Position numbers and translations under genes: made by a program. Source: Enchytraeus crypticus (lineage: Eukaryota > Annelida > Clitellata > Enchytraeida > Enchytraeidae). Taken from it: a stretch of DNA of 64,000 nucleotides. Where the stretch lies: positions 233,501-297,500 of the forward strand of contig CAJHZI010000195.1 in the NCBI GenBank assembly GCA_905160935.1, given 5' to 3'. Under the pieces are notes generated by a model that did not search any database, had not been told where the DNA came from, and was given only the letters and a program-made list of their open reading frames with translations. Position 1 is the first letter of the stretch; each line of letters starts with the position of its first letter. Positions 11,701 to 21,297 of this stretch are shown here, piece by piece.

Positions 11701-14700
11701 ATCAATTAATTACTTAAGTCCATTCATACATTGATCAATCCATTAATCAGTAAATCAATCAATCATCATCATCATCTTCCTATAAATCCCAGTTTAATCA
11801 GGGTTGGGATACAAATAGACTTTCTCCAGTCCTCTCTGTCCCACACCCTATCATCAGTCAATCCCCTATTTTTCATGCCCTTCTTAATTACCGCATTCCA
11901 AGTCAATTGTGGTCCAACCTCTCTCTAGCTTAACATACAGTTCTTCCCTTCAAACTCCCTTTACTGCATCCTCATCTGCCTTTCTCACAATATGCCCATA
12001 CCATCTCAATCTCGACTGAGCCAACCTATCCCCGATCCCCTCAACATTCAAATTCGACGGCGGGATTAGCACACTTGGTTTAGTTGCGTGTCTATTATCG
12101 AAGTTAAGCTGCATCGGCCTCGATTAATACTTTGTGGGTAACCACCTTGGAAGACCGAGTGTTTGTAAAAGCTTAGGAAGGAAAAAATCCCAGGGTGATG
12201 GAAGGTTATTCTTAAATCCGCACCGGCTGCAATTGATGCGCCATCAAAAGGCAACGATTACTAATAACCATGGAGAGGAAAGAGGAAATGGGTCTTAAAC
12301 AAGCATCTGTGCTTCCTGACCCAGTGTGCCATTATGTTAAATTCATCCTCACATATTCATTTTCCATTCTATCCTTCCTAGTTCTTCCACACATTAGACG
12401 CAACATTCTCATTTCTGGCAAATGCAAGCTCTGCAAATGTTCCCTTTTTAGTGCCCAACATTCCGAACCATACATCATTACTGGCCTTACCACAGAGCTA
12501 TAAAATTTGCCTTTCAGTCTTAGTGGGATTCTCCTATCACAAAATACTCCAATGGCAGCCCTCCACTTTGCCCATCCAGCCTGAATCCTACTAGTAACCT
12601 CCATTTCAACTCCCCATTATCCTCTATTACAGATCCCAAATACTTAAAATCTGTTACCTTCTTTAGCTTCACACCCTGACTAGTAAATCAATCAATCAAA
12701 ATCAATTAATCAATCTATCAATTAATTAATGTATCAGTCATATATATGAATAATATATCCAACACCTAATCAATCAATTAATTAATCGATAAGTAAATCA
12801 ATCACATAATGCAAACTTAATGTCCATTCTCCTTTACAATAAAGTCAAAAGTGATATTACGATATCAAGAGATATATCAGAAATGATATCAAGAGATATA
12901 TCAGAAAATGCTACAAAAACAATACAAAACAATACTTGAGAAAGAAAATTACGAAGACACTGCCAAACTCTTGCTGGGTTTTCCAACTGACTCATTTTTA
13001 CACACCATTGCAGTTACTGGTAACGACTTCTATGATTTGTTGATTTGTAACAACTTGTTCTTAATGGTTTCTAATAGCTTTTACGTCAAGCAGTTTCGAT
13101 AAATGGTTAAGTGACTAGATAATATTTTGTTTTTTAATGTAAACTTTTATGTATGCATAACCGCAGAGATTGACTATTGTGAAGTAACTAAAAACAACAA
13201 TTGGCAACAAACATTATTCTTATTCCCAATATTATAAAGGAAAGCTATCAGCCACTTCGCACGACATCGGCGTAGAAAGTTACTTTTGCAGTTTATGAAG
13301 GAATGTTTGCCCGTTATCTCAGCTGCTTTCAGCTACAATAACAGGGGGAGATATCTTCTGAGATTCGGGCGGTTATCTACGCGTATGAATAAAACAAGGT
13401 TATCCCTAGGCCGCTGAGATTCCTATGGCCCAGGCGGCTCTAGAAAATAGCAGAGAGTAAAATCCCTCAAATGTTTAGAATTCTTGGAAATGACGTTACA
13501 GATTCGAGTTAAAGTTGAGAATAGAAAGCTTTATAAAATGCAAAAAGCAGGTTTTGCTTTATCTCTCGGATAAAATCAAATTCTATCAATTGATATTGGT
13601 GAGAATATCTTTCCGTTTATAAGATTGCGTAAGTCTGTCTATATGATGAACTTGAGATAAGGTAACTTGAAGAAGGAAGGATATGAAGTTTGTATGAATA
13701 ATCATATTAATAGGTGCATAGAATAATATATAATATATGCCTCTCTAGTGCTCTGTCAAGTGGCAGGTTTAAAGTATATATTCCCACTCATACGCCGCTT
13801 TCACACTCCTTAAATAGCACTCCATCGATTAACGAGCTAATCCTTCACAAAAGGCTTATATACACTTTGCAAAAGCCTATATAATTTGAGAATAATATGA
13901 CTTCTGAGATGACTTCCCATTGTCTTCCTCAGTTTTCACTCAATCGGTTTGTGTTATTATATCTCATGCCCTCTTGAAATGTGAACATAAAGCGTAAAGA
14001 ACAAAACTGGAACTTCCTACCTTGATATCACCGAGAATGACTTTACATCGCAGAAGGAATGAGAGTCCGTCAGAGTGAGCAGCATATTTGCAGCACTTCG
14101 TTGGATTATCACTGCAAATGAAAATATTTAAAAAAAACCTGGGAGTTAAAAATAAAATTATTCCATTAGTAAAAACTAAAACTTTTCTACATTGAAAATT
14201 TAGATAAAGTTGATTTGTTACAGAAAAGGAAATATGGCTTCAATGAATCACAATGCAGCCATATATAGAGTTCAATTTGAAAATTATTCAAATAAACAAG
14301 GATTTAAAGAAAGTAAAAACAAGTCAGGACAACCAAAGTATTCAAGAAAAGATCATAAAAGACAATATATATAATTATTTAATACTTAGTACAACAAATG
14401 ACACAAAATAAATATTGGTATACCAACAAAAACTGTAGATTATAATTATTACACTTAATTTTAGATAATGTTGATCAATCATAAAAGTGTAGCAGAATAG
14501 TGCCAATTAAATGTGAAAATCACATCATACTTTACTTATTTTAACTACAAAATTATTATGAAATGTTTAAACCTAAAGTAGATGCCTTTGCCAAATCTGC
14601 CTTTCCTGGCTAGTCTGGCATCAAGTCCCTCATCACAGAGCGTTTCCACTGAAGCGCTCGTTCCATGATAGAGACTGCGAATGTTCATCTGAAAATCTTC

Positions 14701-16837
14701 AAAGATAAAAAAAGCTGGTAATGCTAATGTTAACGTCGGTTTCCTCACTCGAAAGCGATGTCAGTGATAAAGATTAACCAACTACGATAAGAAAACTTCA
14801 CGAATGCGTTTATAGTGTGTGTTAATTGAATATGCCGGCAGAATGTCAATATAAGTTAACCATCAGCAAAATCTGTAGGCTATGGTTCAAATCCACTGAT
14901 AGCCTCATCATTGACAGCTTTACAGACAGTAAACTGACGCTACACTTATCCCTAGTTTTAGACTTTAGATTTCAGGTTCAACCTCTCCAACGTTAAGGAT
15001 GCTTATATCTAGAAAGTGACAAAGTTATGAAATTAATACTTAAACAGATGGAAGGCATTACTTGTTTACTAGCAGCAACTGATGGACCACAAAACCATAA
15101 AAAATAGAACATTTATAAATTCAAAAATTTTAAACGAGTTTATTACAGAGTTTCACTGATTAGTTAATTATTTTAGTAATACTAATTCACAGTTAGTAAT
15201 TAAATCATTAATTACTTCATTTTATTTAGTTTATATATTGGTTTAACTGTCGGGATTAATGATTCGCAATTACGTCAATTCTTAAAGCAGAAGATAGCAA
15301 ACCGCTATTAGGCTTAGTTCTCTTGAGATGTTCTATTTCATTTTCGAAGCACGTCGTGTGAGCAGCATTTTCAACTTTCTCGAGCTGAATCAACCTCTGA
15401 CCCGCCCTTTCCAGATCATGCACAATTTCTCTGTATACTCCGGTGTACTTCGGATCATTCTCGGAAATCTTAGTTCGCAATGGAACGCCATAAAAACTGT
15501 CAGGTCCACTAGTCGAAGGTGGACCGCCGTCACGTAGAACTGGTGAACTAGCACACACCTTCAGGCCTGCAAGAAAATGACAGAGAGCAATTACTAACTG
15601 ATACTAATTTATATATGATTGTAAATACTAATACAAAATATTAATTATCGTTTCAATGAAGTAGATTGTATTAGGATGAGAGGAGGTGAGGGTAGTAATG
15701 TATCAGTAAAATCTATACATCAATTCTTAAGGATGATTAAGAAAAATAATAGAAGTAAAGATTTCAAAATTTCAAGAAAAATAATAGAAATAATGAAAAG
15801 ATTATTTCAACATTAATTTTATCAAGGATTATTTCACTGTCGAGCAGAGCTAATTTTGTTTAAATAATTACCGGCCGGCGGCAACTATTTAGCCAAAATT
15901 AGCGGTAACTATTTATAGAAAGACCAGTAGAGTAGACGAGTTGACTGCACGCTTGTCTGGCAAGCAAAAGGCTACAGATTTGAAAACCCTCCAGACCATC
16001 TCTCACAGAACATTTGTGGTAAAGGAAACATCTAATAAACTTGATTTTAGAGTTAGCTCTTTAATTTGACAATTAATTATTTAATTAGTAATTAATTATT
16101 TAATTAGTTAATTAAATTATTGTAATTAGTTAATTAATTATTTAATTTTTAATTATTTACTTAGCGAATTATTTATTATTAGTTAATTATTTCATTTCAA
16201 ACCACAACATACCGTATAACCGTCACAAGCAAATATACAAAGATATACAAAGTACATTAATAAAATTAAGATATAAAAAGTACATTAATAACAAGGCCTA
16301 ATTTATAGCTTTACGAAAAAATTACATTAAAAGGAGCAGAATAACAGTATAACATCAGTATGCAGAATTTGTAGATATCAGAATATGGAATATCAGTATT
16401 TCATGATTTCCTGAGGAACTTTTCAGACATCAAGCAAGACACTTGTGGTTTTACATCACTCTATTAGAAAGGTACTCTTAGATTTGCTTTTAAATTTGAG
16501 GAAAAAATGAGCTTAATTATTTATTTTAAATTTTAAGGAGCTTAATTGTTTATTTATCTTAGGTTGTGAAACACTATTTCTTTAACGCATTATGATCTCC
16601 CTGTCATCAGATTCAAAGTTTCAAACAGCAACCGGTTCTAATTTAGTGATGACTTACTTAATGGTAGATCTTATAGGCTGCAAATGGTTAATTATATTTA
16701 ATAGTGTTCTTGAGAAATTAAAAAACTATATTGTTAGTAATTATTTACTTTCATACTTACTATTGACTCCTCCTACTAAATCACTAGTATTCGCCATAAC
16801 GTCCAAGTTGGCGAAAGCAATAAATGTGCCTTCCAAG
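4823..16837 (-). CDS. PARP-family ADP-ribosyltransferase, nine exons, 446 aa
   Basis: Transfers ADP-ribose from NAD+ to target molecules. Exons in order of transcription: 16837-16761, 15566-15274, 14688-14573, 14111-14021, 11546-11454, 10664-10298, 9354-9296, 6411-6309, 5004-4823. All eight junctions are AG/GT and phase-consistent, giving 447 codons from ATG 16797 to TGA 4823. Residues 14-110 are an unrecognised N-terminal segment. The catalytic fold is about residues 111-250, with His118 in YHGT, Tyr147 in GKGIYF and Glu218 in VEYVIYD, the full H-Y-E triad. An acidic Ser/Asp linker (about 275-315) follows, then a C-terminal extension (333-446) I do not recognise. The triad is usual in polymerising PARPs but does not prove polymer formation. 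The start is inferred, because the frame stays open upstream to the first acceptor. The subfamily is unclear, and no zinc-finger, ankyrin or WWE domain is seen. Confidence 0.9.
5478..5745 (-). mobile_element. SINE-II, minus copy
   Basis: Reverse complement of the same family, with AGATTCGAACCC for box B and an (AAT)n tail at 5449-5475. The small plus-strand ORF here is part of this repeat. Confidence 0.82.
5852..6143 (-). mobile_element. SINE3: 5S rRNA-derived SINE
   Basis: On the minus strand the 5' part reads like 5S rRNA, with GAAGTTAAGC, GGTTAGTACTTTGTGGGTGA and CCACCTTGGAAGACCGAGTG, covering the A-box to C-box internal promoter. It continues into a body (GGATTTAAGAATAACC region reversed) and ends CCCAGTGTGCCG plus (TTATG)n. 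Inserted in the 3' tail of a SINE-IV copy. Confidence 0.88.
6309..6411 (-). CDS. PARP-like exon 8, C-terminal extension
   Basis: Acceptor CCTCGCAG, donor TTA|GTAAGA. Encodes residues 353-386 with [16 protein letters not shown] and a CRSGCPVHH cluster. Function unknown. The intron upstream of this acceptor holds the 16-bp minisatellite. Confidence 0.8.
6478..7432. repeat. 16-bp minisatellite
   Basis: About 60 copies of AAAGAGGTAATCATAC with AGTCATGC and ACCATAC variants, in the PARP-like intron between exons 7 and 8. A rare variant block (ACTCACTCATAC) recurs 243 bp apart (6944 and 7187), a sign of larger-unit duplication. Confidence 0.95.
7828..8022 (+). mobile_element. SINE-IV, internally deleted copy
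   Basis: Head (TTGCATCCGGGTTGTTGAAG) and middle, then a shortened tail (ACCCTATTTAAACTTGG) with (GAT)n. Confidence 0.7.
8236..8370 (-). mobile_element. LINE-B 3' end with (AG)n tail
   Basis: CTCTCTTAGTGCACTGCCTA followed by the CATGTCCACATATGAGTGG block, reverse complement of the LINE-B terminus. Confidence 0.75.
8533..8722. repeat. (TA)n tract
   Basis: Long TA repeat with ATACATGTA interruptions; the YIYIY ORFs here are artefacts. Confidence 0.95.
9296..9354 (-). CDS. PARP-like exon 7, short Ser-rich linker
   Basis: Acceptor GTGCTAG, donor AAG|GTATGC. It is 59 nt: two bases complete Ala333, then 19 Ser/Ala/Gly-rich residues. Too short for an ORF search; supported by splice sites and by phase fit to exons 6 and 8. 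Confidence 0.78.
9420..9930 (+). mobile_element. Degenerate LINE 3' fragment with internal 39-bp tandem repeat
   Basis: From 9474 to 9632 a 39-bp unit (GAGGTTATAGTAGGAAGAAT...) repeats about four times; translated it gives [13 protein letters not shown] copies, which resembles the HVLRGD-EVIEGRM part of LINE proteins. After poly(A) at 9646 come degenerate [10 protein letters not shown] and [19 protein letters not shown], probably another LINE C-terminus. Confidence 0.55.
10298..10664 (-). CDS. PARP-like exon 6, catalytic Glu and acidic linker
   Basis: Acceptor TTGTAG, donor CTG|GTAAAA, 367 nt, residues 211-332. The first part holds VEYVIYD with catalytic Glu218 and the closing strand [10 protein letters not shown]. 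After about residue 250 the sequence becomes a Ser/Asp-rich, probably disordered tract with repeated SD and DS pairs (candidate CK2 sites by inference), then a basic patch ([12 protein letters not shown]). Confidence 0.93.
11454..11546 (-). CDS. PARP-like exon 5
   Basis: Acceptor TAATAG, donor AAG|GTATAT. It is 93 nt and phase 0 at both ends (residues 180-210), ending [11 protein letters not shown]. This is the loop before the catalytic Glu strand, equivalent to the 'yDSv' segment of PARPs. Confidence 0.9.
11764..12681 (-). mobile_element. LINE-A: RTE-like RT C-terminal fragment, split by SINE3
   Basis: On the minus strand it encodes [61 protein letters not shown] and, beyond the insertion, [11 protein letters not shown], the post-RT region of RTE/CR1-like LINEs. 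The 3' end is CCCTGATTAAACTGGG followed by (GAT)n. The 5S-derived SINE at 12056-12338 interrupts it; removing that restores the frame across AAATTC. Confidence 0.9.
12056..12338 (+). mobile_element. SINE3: 5S rRNA-derived SINE inserted in LINE-A
   Basis: The 5S-like head is about 12057-12173 (GAAGTTAAGC at 12100), followed by the family body and a CCAGTGTGCCATTATG end. AAATTC occurs on both sides and looks like the target-site duplication. Confidence 0.9.
13736..13815 (-). mobile_element. Short LINE-B 3' terminus
   Basis: CTAGTGCTCTGTCAAGTGGC and a degenerate CCACTCATACGCCGCTT block, minus orientation. Confidence 0.45.
14021..14111 (-). CDS. PARP-like exon 4
   Basis: Acceptor TTTGCAG, donor AAG|GTAGGA. 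Encodes residues 150-179, including [10 protein letters not shown] and the strand [12 protein letters not shown], which matches the cRVxLG strand of PARP folds. Confidence 0.92.
14573..14688 (-). CDS. PARP-like exon 3, NAD-binding core with His and Tyr
   Basis: Encodes residues 111-148 and carries LYHGT (His118), FGKG and IYF (Tyr147), the first two triad residues. Donor TTTAG|GTTTAA splits the Ser149 codon, completed by T at 14111 to give the family motif GKGIYFSDNP. Confidence 0.93.
14703..14762 (-). mobile_element. SINE-I 3' fragment next to PARP-like exon 3
   Basis: Reversed tail AGCTGGTAATGCTAATGTTA through CTCGAAAGCGATGTCAGTG. It starts 12-15 nt from the exon 3 acceptor, so its terminal T-run may supply the polypyrimidine tract. 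Confidence 0.7.
15274..15566 (-). CDS. PARP-like exon 2, segment before the catalytic core
   Basis: Acceptor TTGCAG, donor GAC|GTAATT (phase 0). Encodes residues 14-110: a Pro/Ser-rich start, then a charged helical stretch ([23 protein letters not shown]) like the N-terminal part of PARP catalytic folds, which leads to the NAD-binding YHGT motif in the next exon. Confidence 0.85.
15905..16060 (+). mobile_element. Possible tRNA-derived SINE remnant
   Basis: GAGTTGACTGCACGCTTGTC, loop CTGGCAA between CTTG and CAAG, and GATTTGAAAACCC resembling a decayed box B. Confidence 0.35.
16761..16837 (-). CDS. PARP-like exon 1 (first exon seen, with likely start codon)
   Basis: Acceptor TTTTTGCAG and donor GTAAGT bound 77 nt. 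ATG at 16797-16795 (GTTATGG) opens [12 protein letters not shown], and the last base joins the next exon to make Ser13. The frame also stays open upstream to the acceptor, so a further 5' coding exon is possible; otherwise 16837-16798 is 5' UTR. Confidence 0.7.
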
Positions 16838-16989
16838 CTGCAAAAAATTTTATACAATTGTAATTAATAAGAAATACTATTTTAATATAATTCAATAATA
16901 TGATAATATAAAATTTTATTTTAATACTTTTCTTCAATTTTATGTGAATACTTTTTAAACATATTAAAAAAATAAATATCTCCATGAAC

Positions 16990-17265
16990 TCCTAGTGTTG
17001 CATCCGGGCCACTGAAGAATAGACCAACTGCAAACTGAACTGAGAAAAACTGAAGAAGGCAAAGGGAAACCATCTCAGAGGTCATATTTTTCCAAAGTTA
17101 CAGGCTACATTAGGGTGTGGGTAGAGCATAGCCTATTGAGAAGGAATTAACTCATTAATTAATGCAGTGCTCTTTATGAAAGCATAAAGCGTCACTGTGA
17201 ATATAAATATGTAACTAGGACCTACCACTTAGCAAAAGACTAGAGAAAGAGACTCCTAAACACAA
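16990..17265 (+). mobile_element. SINE-V (SINE-IV head, LINE-B-like tail)
   Basis: Head TGTTGCATCCGGGCCACTGA, AATAGACCAACTGC; body AAACCATCTCAGAGG; tail GGACCTACCACTTAGC with GAGAAAGAG. Head matches SINE-IV, tail matches LINE-B instead of LINE-A. Confidence 0.7.
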
Positions 17266-18172
17266 AATGCTTTCTAATTTCATAAAGCTTTCTAAATTGC
17301 TAAAGGAAAAGATGAAGAGAAAGGTGAAAGGGCTTCTGTTACAAGCCAAAATATAATTCATTGAACTTTCTGTTATCATTCTGCAAAGTTTCACAATGCC
17401 TACATCAATTCAAGACAACATTACTCCAAATTAGGGCTTGACCTTATATATTTTAGATTAATTTTGAATGTTTCCATTTCTCACTCATTTTTAACATGTA
17501 AGAGAAAGTGGAGGCTACAGCTCAAACATTCCAACCCTTAGTCCCCCTTGTTAACAGTGGATCAACTGAAACTTTTAATAGCTAAACACATACTAAGCTT
17601 GTGGTCTCAGTGAAATTAGCATTTTCATTTGAGAATCATAAGAAACTAGAAATTTCCAAATAAGAGCACAATAACCACTGTTTAAGAATGTTTATATCTA
17701 TAGTCATTTTATAATTTCAGTTTATTTGAAGTGCTATTTGCCAAGCAGTGTAATATACTAAATTGATCAATGCCCATGGTTCAAATACTGCTTGAATGAA
17801 ATATATAATTAGTAATATTTCCTATTCAGGACTATGGTATTCAAGCTTAGGGCTACATGCACTTCCGTTTTACTTTAGACAACAGTAACACCTGTTAAAA
17901 TCATTGTTTTGCCATGAAATCATTTTGAATTAAACCTTACCCATCTTATTCCTTTGTCAGGATTGGAGATTTGTAAAAATCCTTAAGCGAGGAGGATGTA
18001 CAATTGCAAATTAGGAGGTTTCGGAAAAAATGTTCTTTAAATTATTCTTTAACATATTGTCACATATTCAGATATTATACACACATATCTAGATGTAATA
18101 CACTTTAATAAGAGTCGAAAAAATCATCGGAACTTTTTCCCGGCATCAGGAAGAAGTTTGACGATTTGTAAA

Positions 18173-18238
18173 ATAAAAAATTAATAATAATTGTTTTACA
18201 GTAAAATTACAATAAAACAATTATTATTAATTTTTTAT
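18173..18238. repeat. 26-bp perfect inverted repeat
   Basis: Arms 18173-18198 and 18213-18238 (ATAAAAAATTAATAATAATT...) with a 14-nt loop. Possibly a MITE-like relic. Confidence 0.9.
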
Positions 18239-18556
18239 AAACAATTTTGTTTATAATAGTAATTGTTTACAGTAGTAATGATGAGTGCAAGAATGTTAAA
18301 TACAGTTCAGGTATATTATTCAATGATGATAAGGAATGCTTCAAAAGCCTTCAAAATCGGTTAATAGGCTAAACGTAGATCTTAACATTTCCTCAAATGG
18401 TAATAGGTGGACAAATATAGTGCATAATTTGTCAACTAACCTATTACTCAACTGTAGCAGTAATCTATGAGCTACTAAAAAACAATGTTACTAATTATAG
18501 TAATCATCTACAGAAGGAAAAAATAACAAAAACGCAATATTTGTTTCCTCGAGGAC

Positions 18557-18856
18557 TTATGGCTGGATTTAGCGCACTAGGTTTAGTTGCGCGTTATCGA
18601 TCGAAGTTAAGCTATATCGGCCTCGGTTGGTACATGGTTAGTTTTTACCGCCTTAGAAAATTTAATGTTGGCAGCTTTGAATTAAAAAAATCCCAGGGTG
18701 TTGAAAGGTCATTCTTAAATCTGCGCCGGATGCAATTGATGCGCCATCAAAAGGCAAAGACTACTAATAACCATGGAAAGGAAGGCGAAAATCATGAAGA
18801 GGAAGGAGAATATTGGTCTTAAACAAGCATCTGTGCTTCCTGACCCAGTGTGCCGT
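18557..18856 (+). mobile_element. SINE3: 5S rRNA-derived SINE
   Basis: Full-length but diverged: head with CGAAGTTAAGC and CCTCGGTTGGTAC, body with CAATTGATGCGCCATCAAAA, 3' end CCCAGTGTGCCGTTAT. Confidence 0.85.
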
Positions 18857-19559
18857 TATTTAACAGAAATTAAGTAAGGATGCTATACAGCACCTGCGTT
18901 GTGTATTGGTAACCACTAACCACACGAACTGAACCGCTACAATTCGGAAATTTTTACGGGGGTGGGGGAAATGGTTAAGTCCTACTTGGTAGGCAAAATA
19001 TGTGTAAAGTTAACATGCTAAAAAAAGGCTACGAAAAATCATACGAAAAAATATTTTATTGCTATTGAACTTCAAAGTCATTACTATAAGTCAATACTTA
19101 ATTTTCATTGATACTTACCTACTTCAGGAGTTTACGAATGTACGAAGTTAGTAACGCAATAAATATAATGTATTCTCTTTAAATCAAAACTCAATTTTTA
19201 TATTAAGCAAATATTATATTATATTATATAAACAAAGTAATTAAATGGTGAAAGTAAAAGTAAACCCATCGAACTATAAATAGCACAAGAAAGACCAGTA
19301 ATAAGATCTCCATTGTAAATTCCCCGAAAAAGTGTGACGATTCATTGTCAACAACAACAACAATTAGAGTGCTACAGTCATCAATGGCAACATCGAGCAC
19401 TATTGAGACAAAAATCAAGCCGGCGAGCAAAAATAAGGTCCAAAAACGGTGCAAATTCCAAAATCCGGAAATTCAGTCCAAAGTCAATGTTGAACCTTAG
19501 GGTAATGATTGACAGTTATGTGACGTCTGGAGACATTGTCTCATCTCGAGACGGTCTTG

Positions 19560-19735
19560 AGACGTTTTTAAACGTCTTGGTCTTGAGACTCAATGTCTTG
19601 GTCTCGTCTTAATTTAGACTCACTATCTTGGTCTAGGTCTTTAGACTCAATGTCTTGGTCTTGGTCTTAGTCTTGGGCCTCAATGTCTTGGTCTTGGTTT
19701 CCTCTCGAGACTCACTGTCTTGAAAAAATGTCTTA
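19560..19735. repeat. GTCTTGGTCTTG-type minisatellite
   Basis: Reverse complement of the type at 354-510: CAATGTCTTGGTCTTG and GAGACTCACTGTCTTG blocks. The unit before it (19390-19480) recurs reversed at 55430-55540. Confidence 0.8.
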
Positions 19736-19757
19736 GTAACATCACTGAATTTTTTTT

Positions 19758-20270
19758 ATCTCTATCTCTCTCTCTCTCTTAGTGCACTGCCTACTGGCAG
19801 AACGATGGTATATAGGCTAACGCCTCCACTCTGCTCTGTCTACTCTTCCGCTGTACTCTTCATGTCCACATATGAGTGGGTCTTTACATCATCTAAAATA
19901 GTTAAACGTACTTACCTAATCTCGACCTGCCTCTTCCTCTGTTTCCTTCCATTCTACCTTCTATGCCCGTTTTTAATAGACTTCCCCCCCCCTTAGAATG
20001 TGTCCTCTCCAACTCTTCTTCCTATTTCTTACCACATTTATCAACTGTCTATCTGGACTAACCCTATCCAGAACTTCCTCTTTTGTAACCTTTATTAATT
20101 TTAAGTGCATCGAATCCTCTCCATTCTTTTCCAAATCCACCTCCCTAAGGTCCATGTTTCACACCCATACAATAGCGTGGCCCAAACCAAGGTTTTCACT
20201 ATCTTTCTGTCATTCTTTAGACTTTTTGTTAAAAGTTATTTTATATTAGCGAAGGCCACTCTTACACATC
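19758..20270 (-). mobile_element. LINE-B 3' part
   Basis: Minus strand encodes DLREVDLEKNGEDSM, TKEEVLDRVSPDRQL and RNRKKSWRGHILRG, then the LINE-B 3' end (ACCTGCCAGTAGGCAGTGCA type) and an (AG)n tail. Frames are broken. Confidence 0.8.
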
Positions 20271-20310
20271 TATATATACTGTTTTAGGAGAGCTTAGTTA
20301 ATACCGCCAT

Positions 20311-20356
20311 ATAAGGCTTGAACCTTAGAGTATATACTCTAAGGTTCAACCCTTAT
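20311..20356. repeat. Palindrome, 32 bp perfect within 46 bp
   Basis: 20318-20349 is self-complementary without a loop (TTGAACCTTAGAGTAT and its complement); outer ATAAGG/CCTTAT arms extend it past one mismatch. Confidence 0.9.
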
Positions 20357-20513
20357 AGGCCTTTCATAATTAATAGGCTATGTAGTGGCAGCTGTGCAGA
20401 GATTATAAACAAGTCAGGTGGGCAGTGGTGGGGGCGTGGGGAGGGGTGTGTGACGGCAGGCAATGTTTAATACATATGCATATACCTATTAGGTATTTCT
20501 TCATTTATTTATT

Positions 20514-20755
20514 TAGAATGTCTAAATAGCGTAGGGGTAACGTCATGAAGTTTTAAATGACAAATCCTGAGGTGATTTGAATCCTCGTGGGTTCGAATCC
20601 CGGCCGCGCTGATCTGAGAGTAAAATCTCGGACATTCACTGGACTGGTTATACGGAAAATGGTCTAAATTGCCTAACGGATTAAACATATGGTTTTAAAA
20701 GTGATAGATATCAACATAGTTGATTATTAACTATAATGCGTGTTTACTTTACTGT
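20514..20755 (+). mobile_element. SINE-II
   Basis: TAGCGTAGGGG, box B GGTTCGAATCC, AAAATCTCGGACATTCACTG and the AACATAGTTGAT 3' block. Confidence 0.85.
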
Positions 20756-21297
20756 AAGAGAATGACATTAATTATAAATTCTAATGGAAATTATATTTCA
20801 ATTAATTATCAAATGTTAATAAAATAATATCGTAATTTGCACTTAATATGGCTAGATAAACTATATAAAGAAGATACCTTACATTTATGTGATATCTGAC
20901 ATTATAAATGCCTGTCGTAAAACAGTCAACTGTTGAGTGCACAGTGGCGCCCTCCGACGAATAAGAAAATATACGATGTGATTTTTTCAAAGTAAACAAA
21001 TTTTATGAAAGGTCTATTTGGTGGCATCAAAGATGGGCCTATAGGCCTATATTTCTAAGAATGAGTGGTATCAATTTAAAGATATAGAAATGATTCATTA
21101 TTCTATGGGTGGTATTTACTAAGCTCTGACAGAGTAATGATTGACATATTATGTTAATTATTACTCTTTATTTATTAAGCGTTGAACCCATTAAGGGTGG
21201 TTTGAACGATATAGCCAATTCCTAGTAGTAAAAGTGTGACGATTCATTGTCAAGGTTGAACGATATAGCCTACAGGACATAAACAAATAAACAGACA

